Notes: generated from the sequence alone by a model not told the origin. A DNA stretch of 11,238 bases from Sulfurovum sp. (GCA_027066595.1 JAMONG010000135.1:1-11238), one strand, 5' to 3'; positions 1-6,727 are shown, counted from the stretch's first letter. Translations and numbers: made by a program.

Positions 1-30
1 CTCCTTAATTTAATAAGATTTATTATAGCA
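1..30 (-). promoter_or_regulatory. Promoter and RBS of a divergent gene left of the window
   Basis: Read on the minus strand, positions 30-22 give TGCTATAAT, an extended -10 box with TATAAT at 27-22. About 15 bases further on, positions 6-1 read AAGGAG, a strong Shine-Dalgarno sequence. The start codon it serves must lie just outside the left edge. The gene cannot be identified from here. There is no convincing -35 hexamer; that position (about 45-50) runs into the palindrome at 47-63. Confidence 0.6.
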
Positions 31-46
31 CAAATTCCTTCTTGGC

Positions 47-63
47 GTGTGACATGGTCACAC
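47..63. promoter_or_regulatory. 17-bp perfect palindrome between divergent promoters, candidate operator
   Basis: GTGTGACATGGTCACAC has perfect 7-bp arms (47-53 and 57-63) around a 3-bp centre. It sits between two extended -10 boxes that face away from each other (27-22 on minus, 75-80 on plus) and covers or touches both -35 positions. A repressor or activator bound here could control both directions. The arms TGTGA/TCACA resemble a Crp-type half-site, but the spacing is 5 bp instead of the canonical 6. A transcribed hairpin is unlikely because both predicted transcription starts lie outside it. Confidence 0.45.
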
Positions 64-71
64 CTACGTTA

Positions 72-98
72 TGCTATAATTGCGTCAATTATAATTGA
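72..98 (+). promoter_or_regulatory. der promoter: extended -10 plus overlapping palindrome
   Basis: TGCTATAAT lies at 72-80, with the hexamer at 75-80, and predicts a start near 87 and a leader of about 24 nt. Directly after it is a 14-bp perfect palindrome, TCAATTATAATTGA (85-98), which includes a second TATAAT (90-95) that could act as an alternative -10. No consensus -35 is present; its place is taken by the palindrome at 47-63. Confidence 0.6.
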
Positions 99-110
99 AA
101 GAATACACCT

Positions 111-1529
111 ATGCAAGAACAACCACTTAAAAAAGTAGCCATTGTAGGACGTCCTAATGTTGGGAAGTCTTCACTCTTTAACCGTTTGGCTAGACAGCGT
201 GATGCCATCACTTCAGATATGTCTGGAACTACTCGTGACATCAAAAAGCGTATCGTAACCATTTCAGAAAACCGTGAGTTTGAGGTGCTAGATACTGGAG
301 GGATAGACTACTCTACGGAACTCTTTAGTACAGTAGCTAGGTTTTCTTTACGTGCTGCAGAGGAAGCCGACATTATCATATATATGGTAAATGGTAAAAG
401 CATCCCTGACGCAGAAGATAAAGAACTCTTTTACAAACTCCAAGAGATGAACAAACCTCTAGCACTTGTGGTAAACAAGATAGACAACGACAAAGAAGAA
501 GAGCGTTACTGGGAGTTTTTAGAGTTTGGTGCAGAGGCAACTTTCCCTATGTCTGTGAGTCATAACCGTTACTTCAACGACTTTTATGCATGGATGGAAC
601 AACATATCCCTGCTCCTGAGGCAGAAGAAGCACTTGTTTTAGAGGAAGATACCGAAATAGACCCTTTTGCAGAGATAGTTGAACAAGTACATGCAAGCTA
701 TGAAGAAGAGGTAGACAATGAGATACGTGTAGCCATCATAGGGCGTGTAAATACTGGTAAATCTTCATTACTTAATGCCTTACTAGGGGAAGAGCGTTCC
801 GTGGTCTCAGATGTAGCAGGAACAACCATAGACCCCATAGATGAGATGATAGAGCATGATGGACATGAAGTAACGTTTATAGACACTGCTGGTATCCGTA
901 AGCGTTCTAAGATAGTAGGTATAGAAAAATATGCACTTACCCGTACTACTGAACTTCTTAAAAAAGCAAACCTTGTCATCTTGATGCTTGACTCAACTAC
1001 TCAAATATCTGAACTAGATGAAAGAGTAGCTGGACTCATAGAAGAGCATAAACTGGCTTGCCTTATAGTGCTTAACAAATGGGACATCAAAGATGAGCGA
1101 ACCTACGAAGAAGTAGTTGATGATGTACGTGATGAACTAAGGTTTTTACACTATGCACCGTTTATCACTATTTCTGCAAAAACGGGACTTCGTGTTAACA
1201 AGATACTAGACCAGATAGTTGCTATCTATAAACGTTACACCTACCGCATACCTACTTCAGACCTAAATGATACACTACGTATGGCAATACGCCGTCACCA
1301 TGTTCCCTCTCATCATGGAGCTGTGGTTAACATCAAATTTGCTACACAGTATGAGACTAAACCACCTAAGATTGCACTCATTACCAACCGTCCAGAGTTC
1401 CTACACTTCTCCTACATACGCTACCTTGCTAACTTCTTTAGAGAAAAGTTTGACTTTGAGGGTGTACCACTTGACATCGTAGCACGTAAACGTGGACAGA
1501 GAATGGATGAAGGGGAAGAATTTATTTAA
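111..1529 (+). CDS. der: GTPase Der (EngA), ribosome assembly
   Basis: Der is a tandem-GTPase factor needed for maturation of the 50S ribosomal subunit; it acts in the cytoplasm on ribosomes. The 472-residue protein has the full family layout. G domain 1 shows G1 GRPNVGKS at 13-20, DTGG at 61-64 and NKID at 122-125. An acidic linker covers about 165-202. G domain 2 shows G1 GRVNTGKS at 211-218, DTAG at 258-261, NKWD at 322-325 and SAK at 355-357. A KH-like C-terminal domain follows from about 375 and ends in a basic GQR stretch. The length fits the family (about 440-490). The chosen ATG is the first in frame and lies 10 residues before the first beta strand; the ribosome-binding site is weak (GAAAGAA about 10 bases upstream). 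It is followed after 69 bp by trpS on the same strand, which has its own promoter. Nothing looks disrupted. Confidence 0.97.
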   Translation: MQEQPLKKVAIVGRPNVGKSSLFNRLARQRDAITSDMSGTTRDIKKRIVTISENREFEVLDTGGIDYSTELFSTVARFSLRAAEEADIIIYMVNGKSIPDAEDKELFYKLQEMNKPLALVVNKIDNDKEEERYWEFLEFGAEATFPMSVSHNRYFNDFYAWMEQHIPAPEAEEALVLEEDTEIDPFAEIVEQVHASYEEEVDNEIRVAIIGRVNTGKSSLLNALLGEERSVVSDVAGTTIDPIDEMIEHDGHEVTFIDTAGIRKRSKIVGIEKYALTRTTELLKKANLVILMLDSTTQISELDERVAGLIEEHKLACLIVLNKWDIKDERTYEEVVDDVRDELRFLHYAPFITISAKTGLRVNKILDQIVAIYKRYTYRIPTSDLNDTLRMAIRRHHVPSHHGAVVNIKFATQYETKPPKIALITNRPEFLHFSYIRYLANFFREKFDFEGVPLDIVARKRGQRMDEGEEFI

Positions 1530-1562
1530 AGTTCGTCTTTCCCATTTCTAATTCTTTATTTT

Positions 1563-1592
1563 CCTGCTATAATTTGCAAAAATTATGCAGGA
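1563..1592 (+). promoter_or_regulatory. trpS promoter and RBS within an imperfect inverted repeat
   Basis: TGCTATAAT at 1566-1574 (hexamer 1568-1573) is an extended -10 identical to that of der. It predicts a start near 1580 and a leader of about 19 nt. AGGA at 1589-1592 is the ribosome-binding site, 6 nt before the ATG. The block is an imperfect palindrome: TCCTGC-ATAATTT on the left pairs with AAATTAT-GCAGGA on the right, with one bulged T at 1568. Because the predicted start falls near the centre, the hairpin would form only in read-through RNA from der or act as a DNA site. Confidence 0.6.
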
Positions 1593-1598
1593 ATAACT

Positions 1599-2558
1599 AT
1601 GCGTGTACTTACAGGAATCCAAGCTTCAGGAAAACTACATATAGGAAACTACTTTGGGGCGATGAAACCCATGATAGAACTACAAGAACAACATGAGATG
1701 TTTACTTTCATCGCTAACTACCACTCACTCACTACTTCTAAAAATGCAGCAACACTTAAACAATACACGATTGATGCTGCTGTTGATTACCTCTCCATAG
1801 GTATAGACCCAAACAAAACTACCTTTTGGGTACAAAGCCATGTACCTGAAGTGTTAGAACTCTACTGGATACTCTCTAAGTTTACCCCTATGGGGCTACT
1901 AGAACGTGCACACTCCTACAAGGACAAAGTTGCCAAAGGTATCTCTGCAAACCATGCCCTTTTCTCTTACCCTGTACTTATGGCAGCTGATATTCTTATG
2001 TTAGATACACAGATAGTCCCTGTAGGAAAAGACCAAATCCAGCACGTGGAAATGACCCGTGACATCGCTACGAAGTTTAACAATGAATATGGAGAGATAT
2101 TTACACTTCCTGAACATAAAGTAGCTGCTGAAGTTGCGACTATACCTGGTATTGATGGGCAAAAGATGTCTAAGTCTTATGACAATGCCATCGACCTTTT
2201 TATGGATGAAAAACCTCTACAAAAAAGATGTAATAAAATCATCTCTTCCTCTACACCTTTAGGTGAACCACTCGAATGGGAAGATGACAATATCTATGCT
2301 CTGGCATCTCTCTTTTTAAATGAAGAACAAAAACGTGAACTACAAGTACGATATAAAAGTGGGAAAGAGGGCTATGGGCACTTTAAAAAGTACTTGAAAG
2401 AGCTTATTTGGGAAGAGTTGGGTGAGGCACGTGAAAAACGTGAATATTACCTCTCACATATGGATGAGGTCAATGATATTTTAGCAAAGGGTGCTAAAAA
2501 AGCGAGTGCCATTGCGAATAAGAAGATGACTAGTGTAAGAGAAGCTATCGGTCTTTAA
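1599..2558 (+). CDS. trpS: Tryptophan--tRNA ligase
   Basis: Class Ic aminoacyl-tRNA synthetase that activates tryptophan with ATP and charges tRNA-Trp in the cytoplasm. The 319-residue length is typical of the bacterial enzyme. The Rossmann-fold start is clear: the substrate loop TGIQASGKLHIGNY holds the HIGH-type signature HIGN at 14-17. DQIQHVEMTRDIA at 145-157 is a family hallmark, and the KMSKS loop is exact at 189-193. The C-terminal half is the helical anticodon-binding domain and ends in the usual ...VREAIGL. The ATG has AGGA 6 nt upstream. It is downstream of der but has its own extended -10 box, and it converges with the minus-strand operon ending at 2603. No tryptophan leader peptide or T-box is visible in the short leader. 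Confidence 0.97.
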   Translation: MRVLTGIQASGKLHIGNYFGAMKPMIELQEQHEMFTFIANYHSLTTSKNAATLKQYTIDAAVDYLSIGIDPNKTTFWVQSHVPEVLELYWILSKFTPMGLLERAHSYKDKVAKGISANHALFSYPVLMAADILMLDTQIVPVGKDQIQHVEMTRDIATKFNNEYGEIFTLPEHKVAAEVATIPGIDGQKMSKSYDNAIDLFMDEKPLQKRCNKIISSSTPLGEPLEWEDDNIYALASLFLNEEQKRELQVRYKSGKEGYGHFKKYLKELIWEELGEAREKREYYLSHMDEVNDILAKGAKKASAIANKKMTSVREAIGL

Positions 2559-2581
2559 CACCTGTCAAGCTTCCCTTACAC

Positions 2582-2604
2582 AGAGAAAAGTATATCTTTT
2601 CTCT
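2582..2604. terminator. Hairpin at the convergent end of trpS and the rhodanese operon
   Basis: AGAGAAAAG (2582-2590) and CTTTTCTCT (2596-2604) form a perfect 9-bp stem with a 5-nt TATAT loop. It begins 24 nt after the trpS stop and includes two bases of the minus-strand gene's stop codon, so it can serve both directions. It lacks a clean U-tract after the stem on either strand, so intrinsic termination may be weak or Rho-assisted. Confidence 0.5.
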
Positions 2605-3079
2605 ATAAGTCTTCTAATGCAGCATCTATCGCCATACCAATTTCATCAACAATTTCATCTTCTGGTAATTTTTCAGGTTCACCTGAATTATCTGCAACTG
2701 GTTTAACTTCGTCTAACTTTTCTTTTTCTGCTTTATCTGAATAACTCTCAAGATTTTGCATATAAGAACTTTTTGCTTTATCTTCAACTACTGTATCTAA
2801 GTCATCGTTTTTAAGTTCAGATTTAACAAGTACTTGATTCACCGATGTCTCTTTTCTTGCATCAACTTTTACATCTTTATCATCACCATAACCCTCAAGA
2901 CTATCAAGATAATTACTTGTTTTGGTTTTAGTACTTACTTTCTTTTGCGGTGTAGTAAACGTAATTTCATCCATAACACTATCATCTTCTATAAGATTAT
3001 ACTGCACAATAAAAAAAACAATTGCCAAAGATAAAAGCCCTACAAGTAATATAGCGAAACTCTCTAATAAATTTTTCAT
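2603..3079 (-). CDS. Membrane-anchored acidic protein, function unknown
   Basis: I do not recognise a family. The 158-residue protein has one N-terminal transmembrane helix at about 7-27 (FAILLVGLLSLAIVFFIVQY) and then a highly charged, Asp/Glu/Lys-rich tail that is probably disordered. Two degenerate copies of one motif lie in the tail: SNYLDSLEGYGDD at 55-67 and SSYMQNLESYSDK at 104-116, about 49 residues apart. Two lysines at the N-terminus and a very acidic tail make orientation uncertain from sequence alone. As third gene of the rhodanese operon, with its AAAAAGGAA ribosome-binding site (about 3093-3085) overlapping the stop of the gene before it, it is probably co-expressed and tightly coupled. 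A docking or bridging role for the exported rhodanese-like proteins is conceivable but unproven. The hairpin at 2582-2604 follows it. Confidence 0.75.
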   Translation of the reverse strand: MKNLLESFAILLVGLLSLAIVFFIVQYNLIEDDSVMDEITFTTPQKKVSTKTKTSNYLDSLEGYGDDKDVKVDARKETSVNQVLVKSELKNDDLDTVVEDKAKSSYMQNLESYSDKAEKEKLDEVKPVADNSGEPEKLPEDEIVDEIGMAIDAALEDL

Positions 3080-3091
3080 TTTTATTCCTTT

Positions 3092-3709
3092 TTACTTGTT
3101 AGTCACAGTTGTAAAGCCTAAGATTTTCCACATTTGGAAACCACCTCGGTAATACAATATTTTATCTGCAGGATACCCTAAATCTAAAAATGTTTGAATA
3201 AAATCTGATGATTTATCACACCATAATCCATTACAGTAAAAGGCAACTTCCATCACTTTACTTGTATCTAAAGAGCCATCTGCTGCTCTTTTTGCTCCAA
3301 GTACTTTAAATATCTTTTCAAGCTTAGACTTATCATCTTTTATATGAGCAGGAATATTAACAGCTGAAGGTATAGACTCTTTTTTATACGCTGCTTTAGT
3401 ACGTAAGTCAACGAGCAAACCTTTCTTTTTATTGACTTTATCTTTCATAAACTTTAAAATTTCAACTTCACCTACTGTTTTAACATCTGCATGCATTTTG
3501 ATAGGTTGTATATATTTTCCTGGTCTAAAAATACGTGCATACTCACCTGTAATCTTATGTTTAGTATCTTGAATTCTATGAACCTTTACTGCTTTACCTT
3601 TATGATACACATAAATATATGCCATATCTGGCGTAATTTTTACCTTATCATATTTCCCAGCCATCGATAGTGTCATCGTTAATGTCAATAATAGTATTAT
3701 ACTTCTCAT
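3092..3709 (-). CDS. Exported rhodanese-like protein, second copy
   Basis: Rhodanese-fold protein predicted in the periplasm. The best start is the ATG at 3709-3707, which gives 205 residues. It has AGAGG upstream, overlaps the stop of the previous gene as ATGA, and places a signal peptide (MRSIILLLTLTMTLSMA) at the N-terminus. An in-frame ATG at 3754 would bury that peptide behind 15 residues and is rejected. The rhodanese domain covers about 85-200: GLLVDLRTKAAYKKESIPSA is the usual aspartate strand and following loop, and YCNGLWCDKS holds the presumed active-site Cys159 with a second Cys164. YYRGGFQMWKILG is the conserved C-terminal block. The pre-domain (20-80) has no family that I recognise. 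It is paralogous to the upstream gene and of the same length. Thiosulfate or persulfide sulfur transfer is the family expectation; the real substrate is unknown. A redox or structural role through the CNGxWC cysteines is also possible. Confidence 0.85.
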   Translation of the reverse strand: MRSIILLLTLTMTLSMAGKYDKVKITPDMAYIYVYHKGKAVKVHRIQDTKHKITGEYARIFRPGKYIQPIKMHADVKTVGEVEILKFMKDKVNKKKGLLVDLRTKAAYKKESIPSAVNIPAHIKDDKSKLEKIFKVLGAKRAADGSLDTSKVMEVAFYCNGLWCDKSSDFIQTFLDLGYPADKILYYRGGFQMWKILGFTTVTNK

Positions 3710-4323
3710 TTTTTTACCTCTGGTACGATAGTTGTTAATCCTAATAGTTGCCATGATTGCATACCACCACGATAATATTTCATTTTAGATTTTGGATATC
3801 CCAACTCCATCAATGCATGAATTGCTGTGGGGGACTGTCCACACCATGCACCATTACAATAAAGAAGAATTGTTTGGGCATTGCTAAAATTCCACTCTCC
3901 ATTTTTTGTAAGCTCTCCACCTAATACCTTTAATGCAGCTTCTCGTTCAGGTGTATCTGAAAGAAACACTTTAAATGGCATATTCACTGCAGTCGGTATA
4001 GCTGATTTCGCATACCAATTTGGTAACCGAGCATCAATAAAAAGACCTTTTTTCTTAGAAATAAAATCTAATACCTCTAGTTCACCAAAAGTTTCAATAC
4101 CCTCACTTACAATAAATGGCTCAATAAAAAATGGAGGAGAAGGTCTAGATGTAAGTGCAAAAGTATTTGTCAGATAAGTATCTGGTTCTTGTACTCTCTC
4201 AATTTTATATGTTTTCCCATTTGCCTCTACTTCAACGTAAGGCACACCTTCGGTTATCTCGACAACATTAGCATTGGCAATAAGCGTACTAAGCACGAGA
4301 GTGGTCAAATAAGATAATCTCAT
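3706..4323 (-). CDS. Exported rhodanese-like protein, first copy
   Basis: First gene of a three-gene operon. The 205-residue protein has a signal peptide (1 to about 18, cleavage near IANA/NV), a pre-domain of unknown family (about 20-80) and a rhodanese-like domain (about 80-200). The domain shows GLFIDARLPNWYAKSAIPTA, then YCNGAWCGQSPTA with the presumed nucleophile Cys156 and a second Cys161, and YYRGGMQSWQLLG near the end. The CNGxWC loop differs from the common rhodanese loop (C followed by five residues and R) and recalls the CxxCW-type rhodanese-like proteins of periplasmic redox systems. AAGGAG (4335-4330) precedes the ATG by 6 nt. Expression is probably controlled by the riboswitch-like element in the leader (4497-4411). 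The stop overlaps the next start as ATGA, so the two copies are likely translationally coupled. Confidence 0.85.
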   Translation of the reverse strand: MRLSYLTTLVLSTLIANANVVEITEGVPYVEVEANGKTYKIERVQEPDTYLTNTFALTSRPSPPFFIEPFIVSEGIETFGELEVLDFISKKKGLFIDARLPNWYAKSAIPTAVNMPFKVFLSDTPEREAALKVLGGELTKNGEWNFSNAQTILLYCNGAWCGQSPTAIHALMELGYPKSKMKYYRGGMQSWQLLGLTTIVPEVKK

Positions 4324-4376
4324 TTATGACTCCTTTTAAATTCGTTTACATAATATATATAGTGTATAAATTTAAA

Positions 4377-4393
4377 TGATTTAGTCAAAATCA
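4377..4393 (-). other. AT-rich hairpin in the leader of the rhodanese operon
   Basis: TGATTT and AAATCA form a 6-bp stem with a 5-nt loop, between the riboswitch-like element and the first rhodanese gene. On the minus strand it is followed by TTTAAATTT. It could be a weak terminator within an expression platform, but the stem is short and poor in GC, so translation control looks more likely than attenuation here. Confidence 0.25.
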
Positions 4394-4410
4394 CCTGAAT
4401 ACATTATATT

Positions 4411-4497
4411 GGTAGTCTGGCTTTCTCCATAAGAGACCCATAGACTTTCCGTACACATCTCACGATAAGTTTGGCTTTTACAATACAGTAATACCGC
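4411..4497 (-). ncRNA. GEMM-like (cyclic di-GMP class I) riboswitch candidate
   Basis: Read on the minus strand, this leader segment follows the GEMM-I pattern in order. AAAGCCAAAC (4479-4470) matches AAAGGCAAAC. A hairpin follows with a GTGA (GNRA) tetraloop at 4463-4460. Next come TACGGAAAG (4453-4445) where GEMM has GACGCAAAG, TATGGGTCT (4442-4434) where GEMM has CACGGGTCT, and finally AAAGCCAGACTACC (4424-4411), matching the closing AGCCGGGTTGCC block. Stem P1 would be GGTA and CTG of the 5' side with CAG and TACC of the 3' side. The length, about 87 nt, fits. Departures from consensus are GGC to GCC before the AAAC, which leaves a C-U mismatch in the P2-type stem AGCC/GUCU, and an internal loop in P1. 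It begins just after the predicted transcription start. A diverged or altered-specificity GEMM, or a different structured RNA, remains possible. Confidence 0.55.
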
Positions 4498-4506
4498 ATT
4501 AAGAAT

Positions 4507-4535
4507 ATTCTATCACACCTTAACTTTAGTGTCAT
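4507..4535 (-). promoter_or_regulatory. Promoter of the rhodanese operon
   Basis: On the minus strand ATGACA (4535-4530) is followed by a 17-bp spacer and TAGAAT (4512-4507), with TG one base before the -10 (TGATAGAAT, extended). The predicted start is near 4500, immediately before the riboswitch-like element, giving a leader of about 177 nt before the first rhodanese ATG. Apart from this promoter and the RNA element, the 292-bp gap 4324-4615 is very AT-rich and shows no gene. Confidence 0.6.
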
Positions 4536-4615
4536 CTTAATTAAATTAAAATAATCTATAATAAGTTAAATTAATCGATAAATCTATACTAAATAATCTC
4601 TTTTTATATTATTTT

Positions 4616-5392
4616 TTAAAGTATATGCAAAATATAATCTGTAAGTATAGTATCAATAATATCTGTATTGATACTATCTGTACTGTGAATAGTAATAGAG
4701 AGTGCTCCATGATTTTCATGATTAACCACATTACTTAATGAAAGTAACCGCTTAGCAATAGCACTTCCTGTCTCTATGAGTTGAATGTCACATACCATAA
4801 TCTCTTTTATCATCTCTGTGACCAATGGGTAGTGGGTACATCCTAAAACAATCGTATCGACACGATTCTCCTGCATTGGAGACAACCATGCTTCTAACAA
4901 TGCTTTTGTTCTTTTGCTCTTCGTTTCACCTTTTTCAATCTGTTCAACTAAACCAGGACACCCCTGTTCATAAAAAACAATATCTTTTCCTAATGAGAGT
5001 TCTCTTACTAATCCTTGATATTTATCTCCACTAAGTGTTGCTGGCGTTGCGAGTACACCTACCTTTCCTGTTTTTGTCTGTGCAATCGCTGGCTTAATCC
5101 CTGGTTCTGTTCCTATAATAATCAAATGAGGGTAACGTTCTCGTAGTTCTTTAATGGCAAATGCCGTTGCCGTATTACATGCAAGAATGAGTGCATCTAT
5201 ATCATGTGTTTCTATGAGATAGTTGGTAATATTGAGAGAATATTGAAGTATTTGTTCAGGGGTCTTTTCGCCATAAGGAGCATTTTTTGTATCGGCGACA
5301 TAAAAAACATCAGCACCTTTAATCACTTGACTTAATGCTTTGACAACCGTCAAACCACCAAGCCCCGAGTCAAAGACACCGATTTTTAGCAT
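4616..5392 (-). CDS. murI: Glutamate racemase
   Basis: Cofactor-independent racemase that makes D-glutamate for peptidoglycan precursors (the substrate of MurD) in the cytoplasm. The 258 residues match the family length. The N-terminal IGVFDSGLGGLTV gives catalytic-site Asp8 and Ser9. The two catalytic cysteines are present as ACNTATA (Cys72) and LGCTHYPLV (Cys185, with His187). PYGEK at 40-44 is the conserved substrate loop. The ATG lies 6 nt after the rho stop; its ribosome-binding site is probably the AGGTG within the last rho codons, so the two genes are likely one transcript. It is the last gene of this unit: past the stop there is an AT-only inverted repeat (AAATAAT/ATTATTT) and no clear intrinsic terminator. 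Confidence 0.95.
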   Translation of the reverse strand: MLKIGVFDSGLGGLTVVKALSQVIKGADVFYVADTKNAPYGEKTPEQILQYSLNITNYLIETHDIDALILACNTATAFAIKELRERYPHLIIIGTEPGIKPAIAQTKTGKVGVLATPATLSGDKYQGLVRELSLGKDIVFYEQGCPGLVEQIEKGETKSKRTKALLEAWLSPMQENRVDTIVLGCTHYPLVTEMIKEIMVCDIQLIETGSAIAKRLLSLSNVVNHENHGALSITIHSTDSINTDIIDTILTDYILHIL

Positions 5393-5398
5393 CTGTGC

Positions 5399-6727
5399 TT
5401 ACGCACCTTCATTCATAATAGAAAGAAACTCTTCATTTGACTTGGTTTTCATCATTTTAGAGAACAAGAATTTAAGTCCTTCAACCTCTTCCATGTTTTG
5501 CATCGCATTTCTAAGTGCCCATACTTTTTGAAGTGTCAAGGCATCTACCATCAACTCTTCTTTACGTGTACCAGACTTCGTCACATCAATCGCAGGATAG
5601 ATACGACGTTCAGATACATGACGGCTAAGTACTACTTCAGAGTTACCTGTACCCTTAAACTCTTCAAAGATAACCTCATCCATACGAGAGCCCGTGTCTA
5701 TAAGTGCAGTAGCAATGATAGTAAGAGAACCGCCCTCTTCTATGTTTCTAGCTGCTCCAAAGAAACGTTTTGGTTTATGTAATGCATTGGCATCTACCCC
5801 ACCTGAAAGTACTTTACCAGAACTAGGTGTTACAGTGTTATAGGCACGTGCTAGTCTAGTGATGGAATCGAGTAGTATCACCACATCTTTACCCATCTCT
5901 ACACGTCTTTTGGCTTTTTCTATCACCATTTCGGCAGTTCTTACATGGTTTTGTGCAGGTAAATCAAAAGTAGAAGCATACACTTCACCTTTTACTGAAC
6001 GTTGCATATCTGTCACCTCTTCAGGTCTCTCGTCTACAAGTAGTACCATGAGAGATGCATCTGGATTGTTATGTGTTACACCATGAGCTAGCTCTTTAAG
6101 AAGTTCTGTTTTACCTGTACGGGGAGGTGCAACAACTAAAGCTCTTTGCCCTTTACCAATGGGACAAAACAAGTCAAGTACACGCCCTGTCATTTTCATC
6201 GGGTTGTACTCCATTTTGAGTTGTTCCATGGCATAAAGAGGTGTAAGGTTATCAAACAATGGACGCTGTTTTGATTTATCTGGAGCAAGGTAGTTAATGG
6301 CTTCTATCTTAAGAAGTGCATAGTATTTCTCTTGGTCTTTAGGTGCACGAACTTGACCTGTAACGATGTCACCATTTCTCAGAGCAAAACGTTTAACCTG
6401 TGTACCAGAGACATAGGTATCATTTGAAGAGTTAGCAAAGTTGCCATCTATCGAACGTAAGAAACCATACCCATCGTTCATAATCTCCAATATACCTGTA
6501 TAGAGGATGAATCCTCCAGCAGATACCTGTGACTTTAAGATTTCAAAAATAAGGTCTTTTCTTTGAAATTCATTAGGGTTTTCAACTTTTACTTCTTTGG
6601 CTATGGTAACAAGTTCAGTAAGGGGGAGTTGTTGAAGGTCTTCAATTTTGTGTCCATTAACTGGTACGTGGGTTCTGTTTTTTCTGTTGGCATTGTTGCC
6701 ATTAGAAGATTTTTTGTTATCGCTCAT
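5399..6727 (-). CDS. rho: Transcription termination factor Rho
   Basis: Hexameric RNA-dependent ATPase/helicase that ends transcription. The 442 residues are slightly longer than the 419 of E. coli because of a short Asn/Lys-rich N-terminus (1-25). An N-terminal Rho helix domain (about 28-68) precedes the cold-shock-like primary RNA-binding domain (about 73-145), whose signature is GILEIMNDGYGFLRS. The ATPase core has Walker A APPRTGKT at 200-207 and Walker B VVILLD at 282-287, followed by SITRLARAYN. The secondary-site Q-loop GKVLSGGVDANALHKPKRFFGAARN (304-328) is intact, and ERRIYPAID at 373-381 is family-typical. AGAGGA is placed correctly before the ATG. It is cotranscribed with murI, and its leader has a consensus promoter and a hairpin. 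Confidence 0.97.
   Translation of the reverse strand: MSDNKKSSNGNNANRKNRTHVPVNGHKIEDLQQLPLTELVTIAKEVKVENPNEFQRKDLIFEILKSQVSAGGFILYTGILEIMNDGYGFLRSIDGNFANSSNDTYVSGTQVKRFALRNGDIVTGQVRAPKDQEKYYALLKIEAINYLAPDKSKQRPLFDNLTPLYAMEQLKMEYNPMKMTGRVLDLFCPIGKGQRALVVAPPRTGKTELLKELAHGVTHNNPDASLMVLLVDERPEEVTDMQRSVKGEVYASTFDLPAQNHVRTAEMVIEKAKRRVEMGKDVVILLDSITRLARAYNTVTPSSGKVLSGGVDANALHKPKRFFGAARNIEEGGSLTIIATALIDTGSRMDEVIFEEFKGTGNSEVVLSRHVSERRIYPAIDVTKSGTRKEELMVDALTLQKVWALRNAMQNMEEVEGLKFLFSKMMKTKSNEEFLSIMNEGA

Noticed and set aside
48..62. Crp-type binding site (TGTGA...TCACA)
   Set aside because: The half-sites are separated by 5 bp, not 6, so the helical phasing is wrong for a classical Crp dimer. Kept only as a generic palindromic operator candidate.
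698..979. 93-codon minus-strand frame inside der
   Set aside because: It mirrors the second GTPase domain of der on the opposite strand, with low-complexity Ser-rich translation and no ribosome-binding site.
3707..3754. Longer start for the second rhodanese-like gene at 3754
   Set aside because: It adds 15 charged residues ahead of a clear signal peptide and lies inside the upstream gene. The ATG at 3709 has a good ribosome-binding site and an ATGA overlap.
4561..4618. Intrinsic terminator after murI
   Set aside because: Only an A/T stem (AAATAAT/ATTATTT) with a 10-nt loop is present. It is indistinguishable from chance in such AT-rich DNA.
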